DNA of 64,000 nucleotides from Roseiconus lacunae (GTDB taxonomy: Bacteria; Planctomycetota; Planctomycetia; Pirellulales; Pirellulaceae). Numbering within the stretch: the first letter of the stretch is position 1; each line of letters starts with the position of its first letter. The notes beneath the pieces were generated by a model. It was not told the origin of the DNA. It ran no database searches and saw only the letters and a list, made by a program, of their open reading frames with translations. Both the position numbers and the translations under genes were made by a program. Below, piece by piece: positions 44,613 through 52,488 of the stretch. Location of the stretch: NCBI RefSeq assembly GCF_008312935.1, contig NZ_VSZO01000017.1, positions 1 to 64,000 of the forward strand. The letters run 5' to 3'.

Positions 44613-45398
44613 ATGGAACAAGTCGACATCAAAGTCAATGAAAATGTGGCGACGATCGTGATCGATCGGCCCGAAGTTCATAACGCGCTCAACGCGTCAC
44701 TCGTTCATCAGTTGACCGAAGCGTTTGGCGATATCCATCAGGAGAAACGGGTCACGGCAGTTGTCTTGACCGGAAAAGGCGATCACTTCTGCAGCGGCGT
44801 CGACTTGAAGGACTTTGCAAAAATCTCTGTCAAAGAACCGATCGATGCAATGCCCGAATGGCTGGAAGCGTGGCAGCAGTTGACCGAGCTTTGCGAGACG
44901 CTGTTGCGATTTCCCAAACCCGTGATCGCGGCTGTCGATGGCGGTGCGATCGGGGCAGGGCTGGCCGTCGCACTCTCATGTGACTTGCTGGTGATGTCAA
45001 AGCGTGCGGAACTGATCGCTAACGCCGCCCAACGTGGATTGATCGGTGGCCTCACGGCACCGCTACTGGAGTTCCGGATCGGCAGCGCGATCGCATCGCG
45101 AATGCTGCTGACCGGAGAACCGATGCGAGCCGAAGAAGCATTCACGCGTGGATTGTGTTGCCAGGTGACCGATGCGGATCAGGTCTGGGTCACGGCCAAC
45201 GATTGGGCCAAGCGATGCGGGCAGGCACCTCGCGAATCGATCCAAGCAACCAAGCGAATGCTGAACGAATCGATCGGCGAAACTCTACTGACAAACTTGG
45301 CCGCCGGTGCGGCCAGCGGCGCTACACTATGCAGCACCGATTCGGCCGCCGAAGGGATTTCGGCATTCGTCGAAAAACGCGCCCCCCAATGGCCCTAA
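44613..45398 (+). CDS. Enoyl-CoA hydratase/isomerase family protein
   Basis: The protein is 261 residues from ATG 44613, selected by AGGAG at 44597-44601; longer frames reaching back into xylB are rejected. Crotonase-fold motifs include TIVIDRPEVHNALNASLVHQ at the N terminus, the first oxyanion-hole segment GKGDHFCSGVDLKDF (about 55-69), and the second DGGAIGAGLAVALSCDLLVM (about 107-126). The late segment RMLLTGEPMRAEEAFTRGLC is standard. Which reaction is catalysed, hydration, isomerisation or another CoA thioester chemistry, is not fixed by the motifs. It could act in fatty acid or amino acid breakdown. Confidence 0.9.
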   Translation: MEQVDIKVNENVATIVIDRPEVHNALNASLVHQLTEAFGDIHQEKRVTAVVLTGKGDHFCSGVDLKDFAKISVKEPIDAMPEWLEAWQQLTELCETLLRFPKPVIAAVDGGAIGAGLAVALSCDLLVMSKRAELIANAAQRGLIGGLTAPLLEFRIGSAIASRMLLTGEPMRAEEAFTRGLCCQVTDADQVWVTANDWAKRCGQAPRESIQATKRMLNESIGETLLTNLAAGAASGATLCSTDSAAEGISAFVEKRAPQWP

Positions 45399-45613
45399 TC
45401 TTGCGCCTAGCATCGGAAACCCGGTTTACCGAAACGGCACGAGCACTCTGTCTGGACAAAATGTTCGCGTTTGACTCATCAGCCGACGGGTGTTAGCTCC
45501 GGTTTTGCACCGAAACCGTCGCTAACGCCATTCGGCTAACCCTAATTTCAGAAGTTGACGAAGCACTAGCCACGGTTGCTCAGTGACACTCAAGGTTCCG
45601 ATCGGCCAAACCC
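45399..45613. other. Convergent spacer with a dispersed-repeat arm
   Basis: The spacer sits between two converging genes. It holds the repeat segment at 45491-45570 described separately. The repeat's hairpin may act as a bidirectional terminator, though no T-tract is present. No coding frame was found. Confidence 0.45.
45491..45570. repeat. Copy of the dispersed intergenic repeat (right arm)
   Basis: The segment reads TGTTAGCTCCGGTTTTGCAC, then ACCGTCGCTAACGCCATTCG and GCTAACCC, ending at 45540-45568 with AATTTCAGAAGTTGACGAAG and CACTA. The last 29 bases match 26 of 29 positions of the reverse complement of 48067-48095, and the preceding core resembles 55154-55185. The internal TTAGC and GCTAA arms can form a hairpin. 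Confidence 0.65.
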
Positions 45614-46747
45614 CTAATACCGAATCAGCGCCGTTCCCCAGGCCAAGCCGCTTCCGAAGCCGCATAGCAACACGTAGTCACCGCGATTAATCCGCCCGTC
45701 CTCGAAGGCCTCGTCGAGAGCAAGCGGGATGCTGGCACCGGAAGTATTGCCGTAGCGATCCAAGTTCACCAGGACCTTGTCGGCGGTCACACCGAGGTCC
45801 GAGACGGCTGAATCAATGATTCGCTGGTTGGCTTGGTGCAGAACGACGAGCCCTAATTCACTGGCATCCACGCCGGCGGCATGGAGCACGTCCTTCGCGC
45901 TTTCGGCGAACACCCGAACCGCCCATTTGAAAACATTGCGGCCGTCCATCTGCAGGTACTGCAGCCCTTCTTCCTTTGCCCGGTCGGTCAATGCCATCCG
46001 TGTACCGCCGGCGGGAATACAAAGCATTTCGCCTCCGCAACCTTCACTGCCCAGTTGGTACGAGAGGATGCCTGCCGGTCCGCTGCCTTCGCTCACCGAG
46101 TCACCGTGGTCATCGGGGCCAACGATGACCGCACCGGCTCCGTCACCGAACAGCGGAAACGTCTTTTTGTCATTCGGATCGATCAGCCGACTCATCAAAT
46201 CCGCACCGACGACAAGAACCCGCTTCGCATTTCCGTTGGCGACAAACTGAGCCGCTGTTGTTAGCGCGTACATGAATCCGGCACAGGCGGCCCCGACATC
46301 CATTGCCGGGGCGAAGGCCCCAAGGCGCCGTTGAAGGTGACAAGCGGTCGAGGGGGTGAAGTGATCGGGCGTGATCGTCGCGACCAAAATCAGGTCAATG
46401 TCTTCGATCGCTACCGATGCGTTCTCCAAACATCGTGTCGCGGCTTCGTAGCACAGGTCGCTGGTGGCCTGGTCTTCGGTTGCATGCCGGCGTTCCAAAA
46501 TTCCGGTACGCCGCACAATCCACTCGCTGTCGCACCCGAGTTCGGCGAGATCATCGTTGGTCACAACGTTGTCGGGGACGAACGATCCTGACCCCAGAAT
46601 GCGGACGCCGGGAACCATTCCCATCCTGCCACGTGTCGATTTCTCTTCTGGGGTCGGGCGATTTTCCTCGCTTGCGTCGGTCTCGTTCACCGAGTTGGAT
46701 TTGCTATTGGCGGGGGTTTGGTGAAGGAGGGTGGATTGATCTCGCAT
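45614..46747 (-). CDS. fabH: 3-oxoacyl-[acyl-carrier-protein] synthase III
   Basis: The protein is 377 residues from ATG 46747, or 336 residues from the internal ATG at 46624, which would match the usual FabH length; the first 41 residues are polar and poorly ordered. FabH starts fatty acid synthesis by joining acetyl-CoA to malonyl-ACP. The catalytic triad is visible as Cys in VGAACAGFMYALTTA, His in LVVLHQANQRIIDS and Asn in DRYGNTSGASIPLAL. The N-terminal VRILGSGSFVPDNVVTNDDL and DSEWIVRRTGILERRHA are typical. The fold and spacing match true FabH better than the OleA-like protein at 29965. No other fab gene is adjacent. Confidence 0.93.
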   Translation of the reverse strand: MRDQSTLLHQTPANSKSNSVNETDASEENRPTPEEKSTRGRMGMVPGVRILGSGSFVPDNVVTNDDLAELGCDSEWIVRRTGILERRHATEDQATSDLCYEAATRCLENASVAIEDIDLILVATITPDHFTPSTACHLQRRLGAFAPAMDVGAACAGFMYALTTAAQFVANGNAKRVLVVGADLMSRLIDPNDKKTFPLFGDGAGAVIVGPDDHGDSVSEGSGPAGILSYQLGSEGCGGEMLCIPAGGTRMALTDRAKEEGLQYLQMDGRNVFKWAVRVFAESAKDVLHAAGVDASELGLVVLHQANQRIIDSAVSDLGVTADKVLVNLDRYGNTSGASIPLALDEAFEDGRINRGDYVLLCGFGSGLAWGTALIRY

Positions 46748-46992
46748 CAGGCAGTTTGATTCCAAGGCAACATTCGAATGGCAGCCGACGAGGAGACGCG
46801 TCTGCGTGGAATAGGACGTCAGTGATCGAAATGGTCTGAAAAGATTCTCGTACAATCAAGAATCGCGTCATTCGACCGCCACGGACATCAATCCAGAGTA
46901 TAACGAGAGGTCCGGCCGAACGTCAGCCGAATCGCCATTGCTCGGTAATCCCCGTCGAACCCCGCCCCGCAAAGGCGGATTGTCTTCCCCTC
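46748..46992. other. Divergent spacer between fabH and the signal peptidase gene
   Basis: About 245 bp hold both promoters. No repeat, terminator or RNA gene was recognised, and the overlapping frames look random. Confidence 0.3.
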
Positions 46993-48045
46993 TTGCCCGA
47001 TCCTGCAACGTTGTCCAAGCGGTTTCTTTCCTCACGAATCGCAAAGATGCTGGTCGGTTGCGGCGGTGTGGCGTTGCTGCTTGTTTCAGCATTGCTGGGT
47101 TTTCGGCTCGGCAGTGATGCCGGGGTCGCCGAGCATCAGGGCACCGCCAGATCCGACATCGGTCGCAGAAATCGAACCGTCGATCCGCACCAGCGAACGA
47201 CCAGGCGCCAATCCAAGTTCCTGGTCCGAGGCCGTTCGATGCTCCCCACACTGTCCGAAGGCCAGGTTTGTGACGTCATGCTATCAGATCAGGAGACGCT
47301 GCCGCTCAGGCGAGGTGATTTGGTGGCGGTCCGCTTTGCCGACGGTAATCATGTTAAGCGGCTTGCCGGAATTCCCGGTGACCGCATTGAACTGCAACAA
47401 GGCAGATTGAGTTTCAACGGCAACCGACTGGAAGACTGGATCGCGAATGCTACGATCGCGATCCCACCAGCCATGGTGGAGGTCCCGAGCAACCCAGGGG
47501 ATTGGAGGCGATCCAAAGAAGGCAGCTGGATCGTCTATCACCACCGTGATCCCTACCGAGACGATCAACCTGGCCTGGTTCACGATGACTATCCGATGAA
47601 CGTCGACGTTAAACGCGGGCTCAACCCTGTCGATCGGCTCGCGATCGAATTTAAATCGCCATCTCGGCGGCGGGTACTGTTTTCCATCGGTGGTGAGGTG
47701 TTGGCAACCCTTGTGGCCGGCGGAACTGCACGTTCACGCGATGGCGCCCCCAACCTGCAGCCAGATGGAAAGAAAGCGATCCCGCCGGAACTTACCGACG
47801 TACACCCGATCGCGGTCGAGTTAACACCGGGAGAGTCCATCAATGAACTCACCCAAAACCTGCGAGTGGTACGCGAGATTGAATTTCGAGACGACGTTCG
47901 GAGACGGAAGGCTCGTTATCCGATCAGACTCGGTGCGGACCAGTATTTTGTCTTGGGCGACAACGTCCCCGTCTCTGTCGATAGCCGGGAAATCGGGCCG
48001 TTGCCGAGGTCGGCAATCCTTGGACGCGTGGTCTCTTGTCGGTGA
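46993..48045 (+). CDS. lepB: Signal peptidase I (S26 family) with long insertion
   Basis: The protein is 350 residues with a TTG start at 46993; an ATG at 47047 would still keep the membrane helix. One N-terminal hydrophobic helix (AKMLVGCGGVALLLVSALLG, about 17-36) anchors it. Catalytic Ser82 is in GRSMLPTLSEG and the general base Lys122 in NHVKRLAGIPGDRIELQ, giving the normal spacing of about 40. Box E is QYFVLGDNVPVSVDSREIGP near the C terminus. Between Lys122 and box E there are about 185 residues, far more than in Gram-positive enzymes, comprising a beta-rich cap. It cleaves signal peptides at the outer face of the cytoplasmic membrane. Other S26 copies are expected in this genome. Confidence 0.88.
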   Translation: MPDPATLSKRFLSSRIAKMLVGCGGVALLLVSALLGFRLGSDAGVAEHQGTARSDIGRRNRTVDPHQRTTRRQSKFLVRGRSMLPTLSEGQVCDVMLSDQETLPLRRGDLVAVRFADGNHVKRLAGIPGDRIELQQGRLSFNGNRLEDWIANATIAIPPAMVEVPSNPGDWRRSKEGSWIVYHHRDPYRDDQPGLVHDDYPMNVDVKRGLNPVDRLAIEFKSPSRRRVLFSIGGEVLATLVAGGTARSRDGAPNLQPDGKKAIPPELTDVHPIAVELTPGESINELTQNLRVVREIEFRDDVRRRKARYPIRLGADQYFVLGDNVPVSVDSREIGPLPRSAILGRVVSCR

Positions 48046-48066
48046 TTCTTCGTTGACAATCTTGAT

Positions 48067-48095
48067 TAGTGCTTCGTCAATCTCTGAAATCACCC
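48067..48095. repeat. Copy of the dispersed intergenic repeat (left arm)
   Basis: TAGTGCTTCGTCAATCTCTG plus AAATCACCC is the reverse complement of the segment at 45540-45568 at 26 of 29 positions. It lies in the spacer between the signal peptidase and lipoprotein genes and stops before the downstream ATG at 48151, which supports a start later than 48097. Confidence 0.6.
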
Positions 48096-48150
48096 GATGC
48101 GGCGGTGGCCGATCTTGACGAACCTACTGCGAATTGCCTATCGCAATCGC

Positions 48151-49194
48151 ATGATGGGTATGACGACAACATTTCGAAAGATCTTGCTGATCGCGTGTTT
48201 CACGGCATGCGTCGGGTGCCGGGTCACGGCTCCGGTCCATCGCTGGGTTCCGCCTGTGCTCGATTCGGCAGTCGACCAAAGTGTACTGCTGTCTGAAATC
48301 GTTGGGCCACCACAAGTGGTCGCGTCGCTTGAGGAGCGTTTACTCGATGCGGTCCCACGCGATGCCGGACGCCGTTTCGATTTAATCAGCATCGATCGCT
48401 TGCAAGAACAATCCCAGGCCGAATCACCGACTGGGCCAATCGCCCTGGTGGCTCATCAAGAAAGCGTGCCAAGTGATGTGTCCTTGATCCCGTTGGCGAA
48501 GCAACAGGGAATCAAATACCTGCTCCGTGGTGAGGTACTTCCGCAGCCCGGGCCGGTCCCGATCGCGAACGCCAACGAACGCCTCGCGGTCTCTTGGTGT
48601 TTGACACCGATCGACGAAGCCGCCTCACAGGGCCAGCTCACGAGTTCGGCTGACGGCAACACCAAGTCGGCGGCATCGCCGGCTCAGCAGCAGATGGGCA
48701 TTCCCCTTGTGATCACACTGGAATCGGCGATCGAAAAGTATCCCGACCTGGGGTTGGTGTCTGACAAGCAGACCGCGCTCGAAATAGCGATGGTGCGTGA
48801 GACCTTGCCGTTGCTTTCGCCTTCCATCCGTCGCGATCGTGTACGGCTGGATCAGCCAATCTGGCTCCTCGGAAGCTCGCACGTCCATCGCGGAAATCGC
48901 TTCGCCGCGACCGGACGATGGCAGGAAGCCGAGCGAGAATGGCGAACGGCGTTGCGTTGGAACCCGCTATCAACGGCGGCAATGCACAACCTTGCAATTG
49001 CGAATGTTGCCAAGCAAGATTTTTCTGCGGCGAGGAAGTACGCACGCAAATCAATTCGATTTGGCCCAACGAAACGGCATCAGCGTACCGCAGTTTGGGT
49101 TGAAAAATCTCAACGCGACTATCACGAAGCATTCGAGTTGGCCGACCCCGCCGAAGGCTGGATGGTCACGCGTTCCACCGGTCAAGACGGCTAG
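48151..49194 (+). CDS. Lipoprotein with C-terminal TPR-like region
   Basis: The protein is about 347 residues from the ATG at 48151 (others at 48154 and 48160); a frame from 48097 would include repeat DNA. The N terminus TTTFRKILLIACFTACVGCR is a lipoprotein signal with the Cys in VGC. The middle region is alpha/beta and contains LLSEIVGPPQVVASLEERLL, RFDLISIDRL and LIPLAKQQGIKYLLRGEVLP, suggesting a nucleotide- or peptide-binding fold similar to outer-membrane CsgG or PelC-type lipoproteins, though that is only a resemblance. The C-terminal 90 residues form TPR-like helices: NRFAATGRWQEAEREWRTAL and AAMHNLAIANVAKQDFSAAR. No function is proposed. Confidence 0.72.
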   Translation: MMGMTTTFRKILLIACFTACVGCRVTAPVHRWVPPVLDSAVDQSVLLSEIVGPPQVVASLEERLLDAVPRDAGRRFDLISIDRLQEQSQAESPTGPIALVAHQESVPSDVSLIPLAKQQGIKYLLRGEVLPQPGPVPIANANERLAVSWCLTPIDEAASQGQLTSSADGNTKSAASPAQQQMGIPLVITLESAIEKYPDLGLVSDKQTALEIAMVRETLPLLSPSIRRDRVRLDQPIWLLGSSHVHRGNRFAATGRWQEAEREWRTALRWNPLSTAAMHNLAIANVAKQDFSAARKYARKSIRFGPTKRHQRTAVWVEKSQRDYHEAFELADPAEGWMVTRSTGQDG

Positions 49195-49199
49195 CGTCT

Positions 49200-49245
49200 A
49201 ATCGACAAGGGCAATGCGGCGGAACCGACCAAGAGCTTGTCGATT
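49200..49245. terminator. Inverted repeat after the TPR lipoprotein gene
   Basis: AATCGACAAG at 49200-49209 pairs perfectly with CTTGTCGATT at 49236-49245 across a 26-base loop, starting six bases after the stop codon. No T-tract follows, so it may be a Rho-assisted or processing hairpin. Confidence 0.3.
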
Positions 49246-49307
49246 TAGCGATGCTCACCGCACTTCTGAGTAACCCATTGAGCCGTCATCTAGACTTGGC
49301 GTACGTT

Positions 49308-49346
49308 GTTCGCTGCAGAGGTTCGCTGCAGAGGTTCGCTGCAGAG
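49308..49346. repeat. 13-bp tandem repeat, three copies
   Basis: GTTCGCTGCAGAG is present three times without gap at 49308-49320, 49321-49333 and 49334-49346, followed by a partial fourth copy reading GTTCGGCGGCAGA. Each unit contains a PstI-type CTGCAG palindrome. It lies in the spacer downstream of both flanking genes. Confidence 0.85.
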
Positions 49347-49415
49347 GTTCGGCGGCAGAAAGCCTGAGCGTTCTCCACGAAGGTGTGAACCTTCGCTATC
49401 AACCGGGACGTCACA

Positions 49416-51221
49416 CTAGTTGCTTTCGCTATCGTCAGCGTCTTCCGGCGTCGCGCCGTAGGCTTCAAGGACCGTTTTGACCACATCGATCAATTGGTCC
49501 AGCCGGAAGGGTTTGTAAAGTCTCGCCTTGGGATGCAATCCATTCTGCAATGCGTTGACGATCGAGTGTCCGGGATCGTACCCAAATCCGGTCATTAGGA
49601 TCATCGGAACGGGGTCAATCAGTTCCTTCAAACGCATCATCAATTGGAACCCGCTGTACTCGGGTAACTTGATGTCGCTAATGATGACGTCGTATTTATT
49701 TTCGTCCCCGGCGTCGCGAACCATTGGCACCGCCTGAACGGCACCGCGGGCGGTTTCGACGATACAGCCGTAACGTTCGAGCAACCGGTGGGCGTCTTCA
49801 CGGACCGTGGCGTCCTCATCGACGACAAGGATACGCTTGTCGCGAAGCAGTGCGTGTTCGTTCGGCGAGATGCCAGGCGGAACCGCTTCCAAAGGCGTCA
49901 TCCGCTGACCGATCTGCTGGATCGTTTGCTTGATGTCGCGGGCATTTTTCAGGATGCGACGAATCCGATCGACCATCTCGGGTGAGTGCCCGATATAGTC
50001 TTCCATCACATTGACGGCGTCGTTCAAAATTTCGTCGACCGGCATCGCGACCGCGCTGTGAATCGCGTTGCAACTTTGCTGAGCCGTATCGGCTTTTTGA
50101 GCGACCAACAACTCAAGCGTATTGAGTGCGTAGCTGATGTCGCGGGCAAAGATCTCCAAGAACTGCAAATCGCTCTCGGTGAACGCGGCAATCTGAGGGC
50201 TTTCGACGTTGATCGTGCCGAGCACTTGATCGTTAAGAATCAACGGCACGGTCAGTGAACTGCGTGAGTTGGCGACTCCGGGAATGAACAACGGATCGTT
50301 GATCACGTCATAACACAAGTAGCTCGTGCCGCTCGACGCGGCGTAGCCGGTGATGCCATTGCCGTGTGGATGGGCGTAAAGCTGCCGATCGGCGGCTTCC
50401 TGGTCGATTCCGACGCTCAGCAACGGCAGCAGGTAGCCGGTGGCTTGCTCGAGCAAACGGATCTCGATGACATCGAAGTTCAGCAAATCCTGCAGGTAGT
50501 GCCGGATGTTGTCCTTGAGCAACTCAATCCGCTCATCGACACCCATCTGGAAAATTTCGCTCGGCCGCAAGTCGGCCAACTCTCGCCCGGCGCGGTGAAT
50601 CGCGGCGAGTTTTTGCTGCTGAAGGATTTCTTCGGTGATGTCGCCGACTGTGATCACAAGCTGAGTCGGCGGCGACTGATCGCCGACCGGCGCGGCGCGA
50701 ACCTGATAGTAATGCCCGCTTTCGGTTTGAAACGTTCCGCTGCTTTCTTCGCCCGTCGTGAACGCGGTGTGAAACGGACAAAGGTCAGACCCCAGAATTT
50801 CGGGGTTGCCCATCATTTCATAAATCGTATCGCCGACCGGATCGCTCTCAACCTTGTCAAACCAGCGACGCAGCCGGCGGTTGGCCCAGAGGACGCGATT
50901 TTTCTGATCCAGAAGCGCGGCACCTTCGGGAAAGTCGCGCAGCATCAGGCCGCTTTGACAAAGGCCGCGGAGTTCGCCGAGTTCGGGTAACAGATCTCGC
51001 GCGATCCACACGCCTTCGATGCTCTGGTCGGACAATTGGTCCAGCACCGTTGCGGAAGAATCAAGCAACAGGACATCGTCTTCGACGTAGTCGCGCGGCA
51101 AACTGGAAAGCTCTCCCACACAGATCAGTCGCTTTTTTCCAGCTCCTGTCTCTGCAGGTCTAGACTGGTCTCCTTGGCTGATTTCATTTACAGCATCAAA
51201 GGAGGAAGTCGACTGAGTCAT
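49416..51221 (-). CDS. PAS-GAF-receiver signalling protein without kinase ATPase domain
   Basis: The protein is 601 residues from ATG 51221; a longer frame to 51320 is less likely. Order: an N-terminal region with LICVGELSSLPRDYVEDDVL that may be a degenerate receiver, a PAS-like domain (about 90-200: GAALLDQKNRVLWANRRLRR, GHYYQVRAAPVGD), a short helix, a GAF domain (about 230-380: IRLLEQATGYLLPLLSVGID, GNGITGYAASSGTSYLCYDV, SRSSLTVPLILNDQVLGTIN), a helical linker, and a C-terminal receiver (about 460-590) with DED near the N terminus, phosphoacceptor Asp in DVIISDIKLPEYSG, MTGFG and Lys in RLYKPF. There is no HATPase domain and no DNA-binding or cyclase domain. It must work with a separate kinase or output partner. 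Confidence 0.88.
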   Translation of the reverse strand: MTQSTSSFDAVNEISQGDQSRPAETGAGKKRLICVGELSSLPRDYVEDDVLLLDSSATVLDQLSDQSIEGVWIARDLLPELGELRGLCQSGLMLRDFPEGAALLDQKNRVLWANRRLRRWFDKVESDPVGDTIYEMMGNPEILGSDLCPFHTAFTTGEESSGTFQTESGHYYQVRAAPVGDQSPPTQLVITVGDITEEILQQQKLAAIHRAGRELADLRPSEIFQMGVDERIELLKDNIRHYLQDLLNFDVIEIRLLEQATGYLLPLLSVGIDQEAADRQLYAHPHGNGITGYAASSGTSYLCYDVINDPLFIPGVANSRSSLTVPLILNDQVLGTINVESPQIAAFTESDLQFLEIFARDISYALNTLELLVAQKADTAQQSCNAIHSAVAMPVDEILNDAVNVMEDYIGHSPEMVDRIRRILKNARDIKQTIQQIGQRMTPLEAVPPGISPNEHALLRDKRILVVDEDATVREDAHRLLERYGCIVETARGAVQAVPMVRDAGDENKYDVIISDIKLPEYSGFQLMMRLKELIDPVPMILMTGFGYDPGHSIVNALQNGLHPKARLYKPFRLDQLIDVVKTVLEAYGATPEDADDSESN

Positions 51222-51780
51222 TGAAGACGCCTCTGACCACGCGACACAACGTATGGAGCAAAGGGGATCTCGCGAGCCCGCCTGCTCGGTTTGACCGATG
51301 ATTTCGGATCTACTATCCACGGGTGTTCATCGGCAACCGCTCACCATGAATGATAAGAGAAAACCGATACGCTTACACCTTTCGTCCAGAGCGAATTTCA
51401 CCCGAATTCCGCATCGAGGAAGAGTCTGCAATTAAGACGGCCTTGGGTCCATTCATCTGCCGCTAACAATATTTCCATCCAAACCAAAAATTTGCCTCAT
51501 CTCGTCGGACCGTCCCCCACGGCCTCCCGCCGCCAGCACGAAAGCTGCAGTGTAATTAAAAACGCCCCCAAACCGGCACCTCCCCGGCGGACTCAGCGCG
51601 CGTCTGCCCGATGGTAAGAACCCGCCCCGCTGCTGAACTGTCCCGCCGCGCACCAGAAGCCTGATTAGCGGAACCACTGCTTCAGAATCACTGTTCAATC
51701 GCGGGCATCGAGGTTGTCGCTTCTTTTCAGTGCTCACCTTCTGCCTCACTCAATGCTCCCGTTCGCTACCGGTGACTCGT

Positions 51781-51905
51781 CTAGTACCTGGACTTAAGAT
51801 TGCCCGATTGGCGCTCGCCCATGTTTCGGTGCAATAACGCAGGACCAACGCCCGCCGGCTGATGAGCCGATTCCGTATCTTTAAGTGGAACGAAGCACTA
51901 GGTTT
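51781..51905. repeat. Worn copy of the dispersed intergenic repeat
   Basis: The segment begins CTAGTACCTGGACTTAAGAT, contains GTTTCGGTGCAATAACGC and ACCAACGCCCGCCGGCTGAT, and ends GTGGAACGAAGCACTAGG. The end repeats the GACGAAGCACTAG signature of 45540-45568 and the centre resembles its hairpin. Similarity is limited, so this is tentative. Confidence 0.35.
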
Positions 51906-52474
51906 TCGGATCGAGGAATCGCGCGAGATGTTGCCCCAGGAGGCGCGAACCAACCCGCTGCCCTCTGTGATTCGCTGCGTAACCTCTCACCGCTCGATCA
52001 TTGCCTCCGAACTACCCCACCCCCTGGTGCCGAACCGGTCAACCGCTGAGCAATTTCCAACCGGTCGGCAACCGTTTCAACCGATCGGACGCGAGCGTCA
52101 CCGACGAGTTTGCGCCGATGCGATTCGCCGCGATGTCGCGATCGCGTGAACTCGAGAAAAATTTTGAAACCCGCGGTGTGCCAAACAGCCGCGCCAAACC
52201 CGCTGAATATGCGGATTTGGAGAAAAAGATGATCAAATGAACGGGTTTCCATCAAGTGTTTCGCGTCTTCAGACGACACGCGTGGCCTGCGGTTTGAAGG
52301 CGGCTAATTTGCGGTTTAGGTAAAACCGCTAATTTGAGGAAAGTCGTCGCAGCGTCTTGTTGACAGTGTTTATCGCAGGTCTACATTCAAGGGGCTGGGC
52401 GGTAGCCCAGACTGCGCAGCCGTTGCATTTTCCAGAAATTCTCAACATTTGGCTCGCGAGCTGTGAAACTACTT

Positions 52475-52480
52475 GGAGGA
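52475..52480 (+). promoter_or_regulatory. Strong ribosome binding site of the YTV protein gene
   Basis: GGAGGA lies eight bases before the ATG at 52489. It is the best Shine-Dalgarno match in the window and suggests a high level of translation, in keeping with an abundant structural protein. Confidence 0.7.
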
Positions 52481-52488
52481 ATCCCTGA

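Larger units (their letters stand above)
51222..52488. other. Long non-coding spacer upstream of the YTV protein gene
   Basis: Nearly 1.27 kb separate the PAS-GAF gene and the YTV gene, which are divergent. Frames of up to about 100 residues exist (for example 51453-51749 minus) but are Arg/Gly-rich and not protein-like. 51781-51905 looks like a worn copy of the dispersed repeat. 52300-52480 leads into the YTV promoter and carries a strong ribosome binding site GGAGGA at 52475-52480. No tRNA or sRNA was recognised. Confidence 0.4.

Noticed and set aside
51453-51749. 98-residue minus-strand frame in the long spacer
   Set aside because: It is Arg/Gly-rich, with no ribosome binding site and no similarity to a known family.
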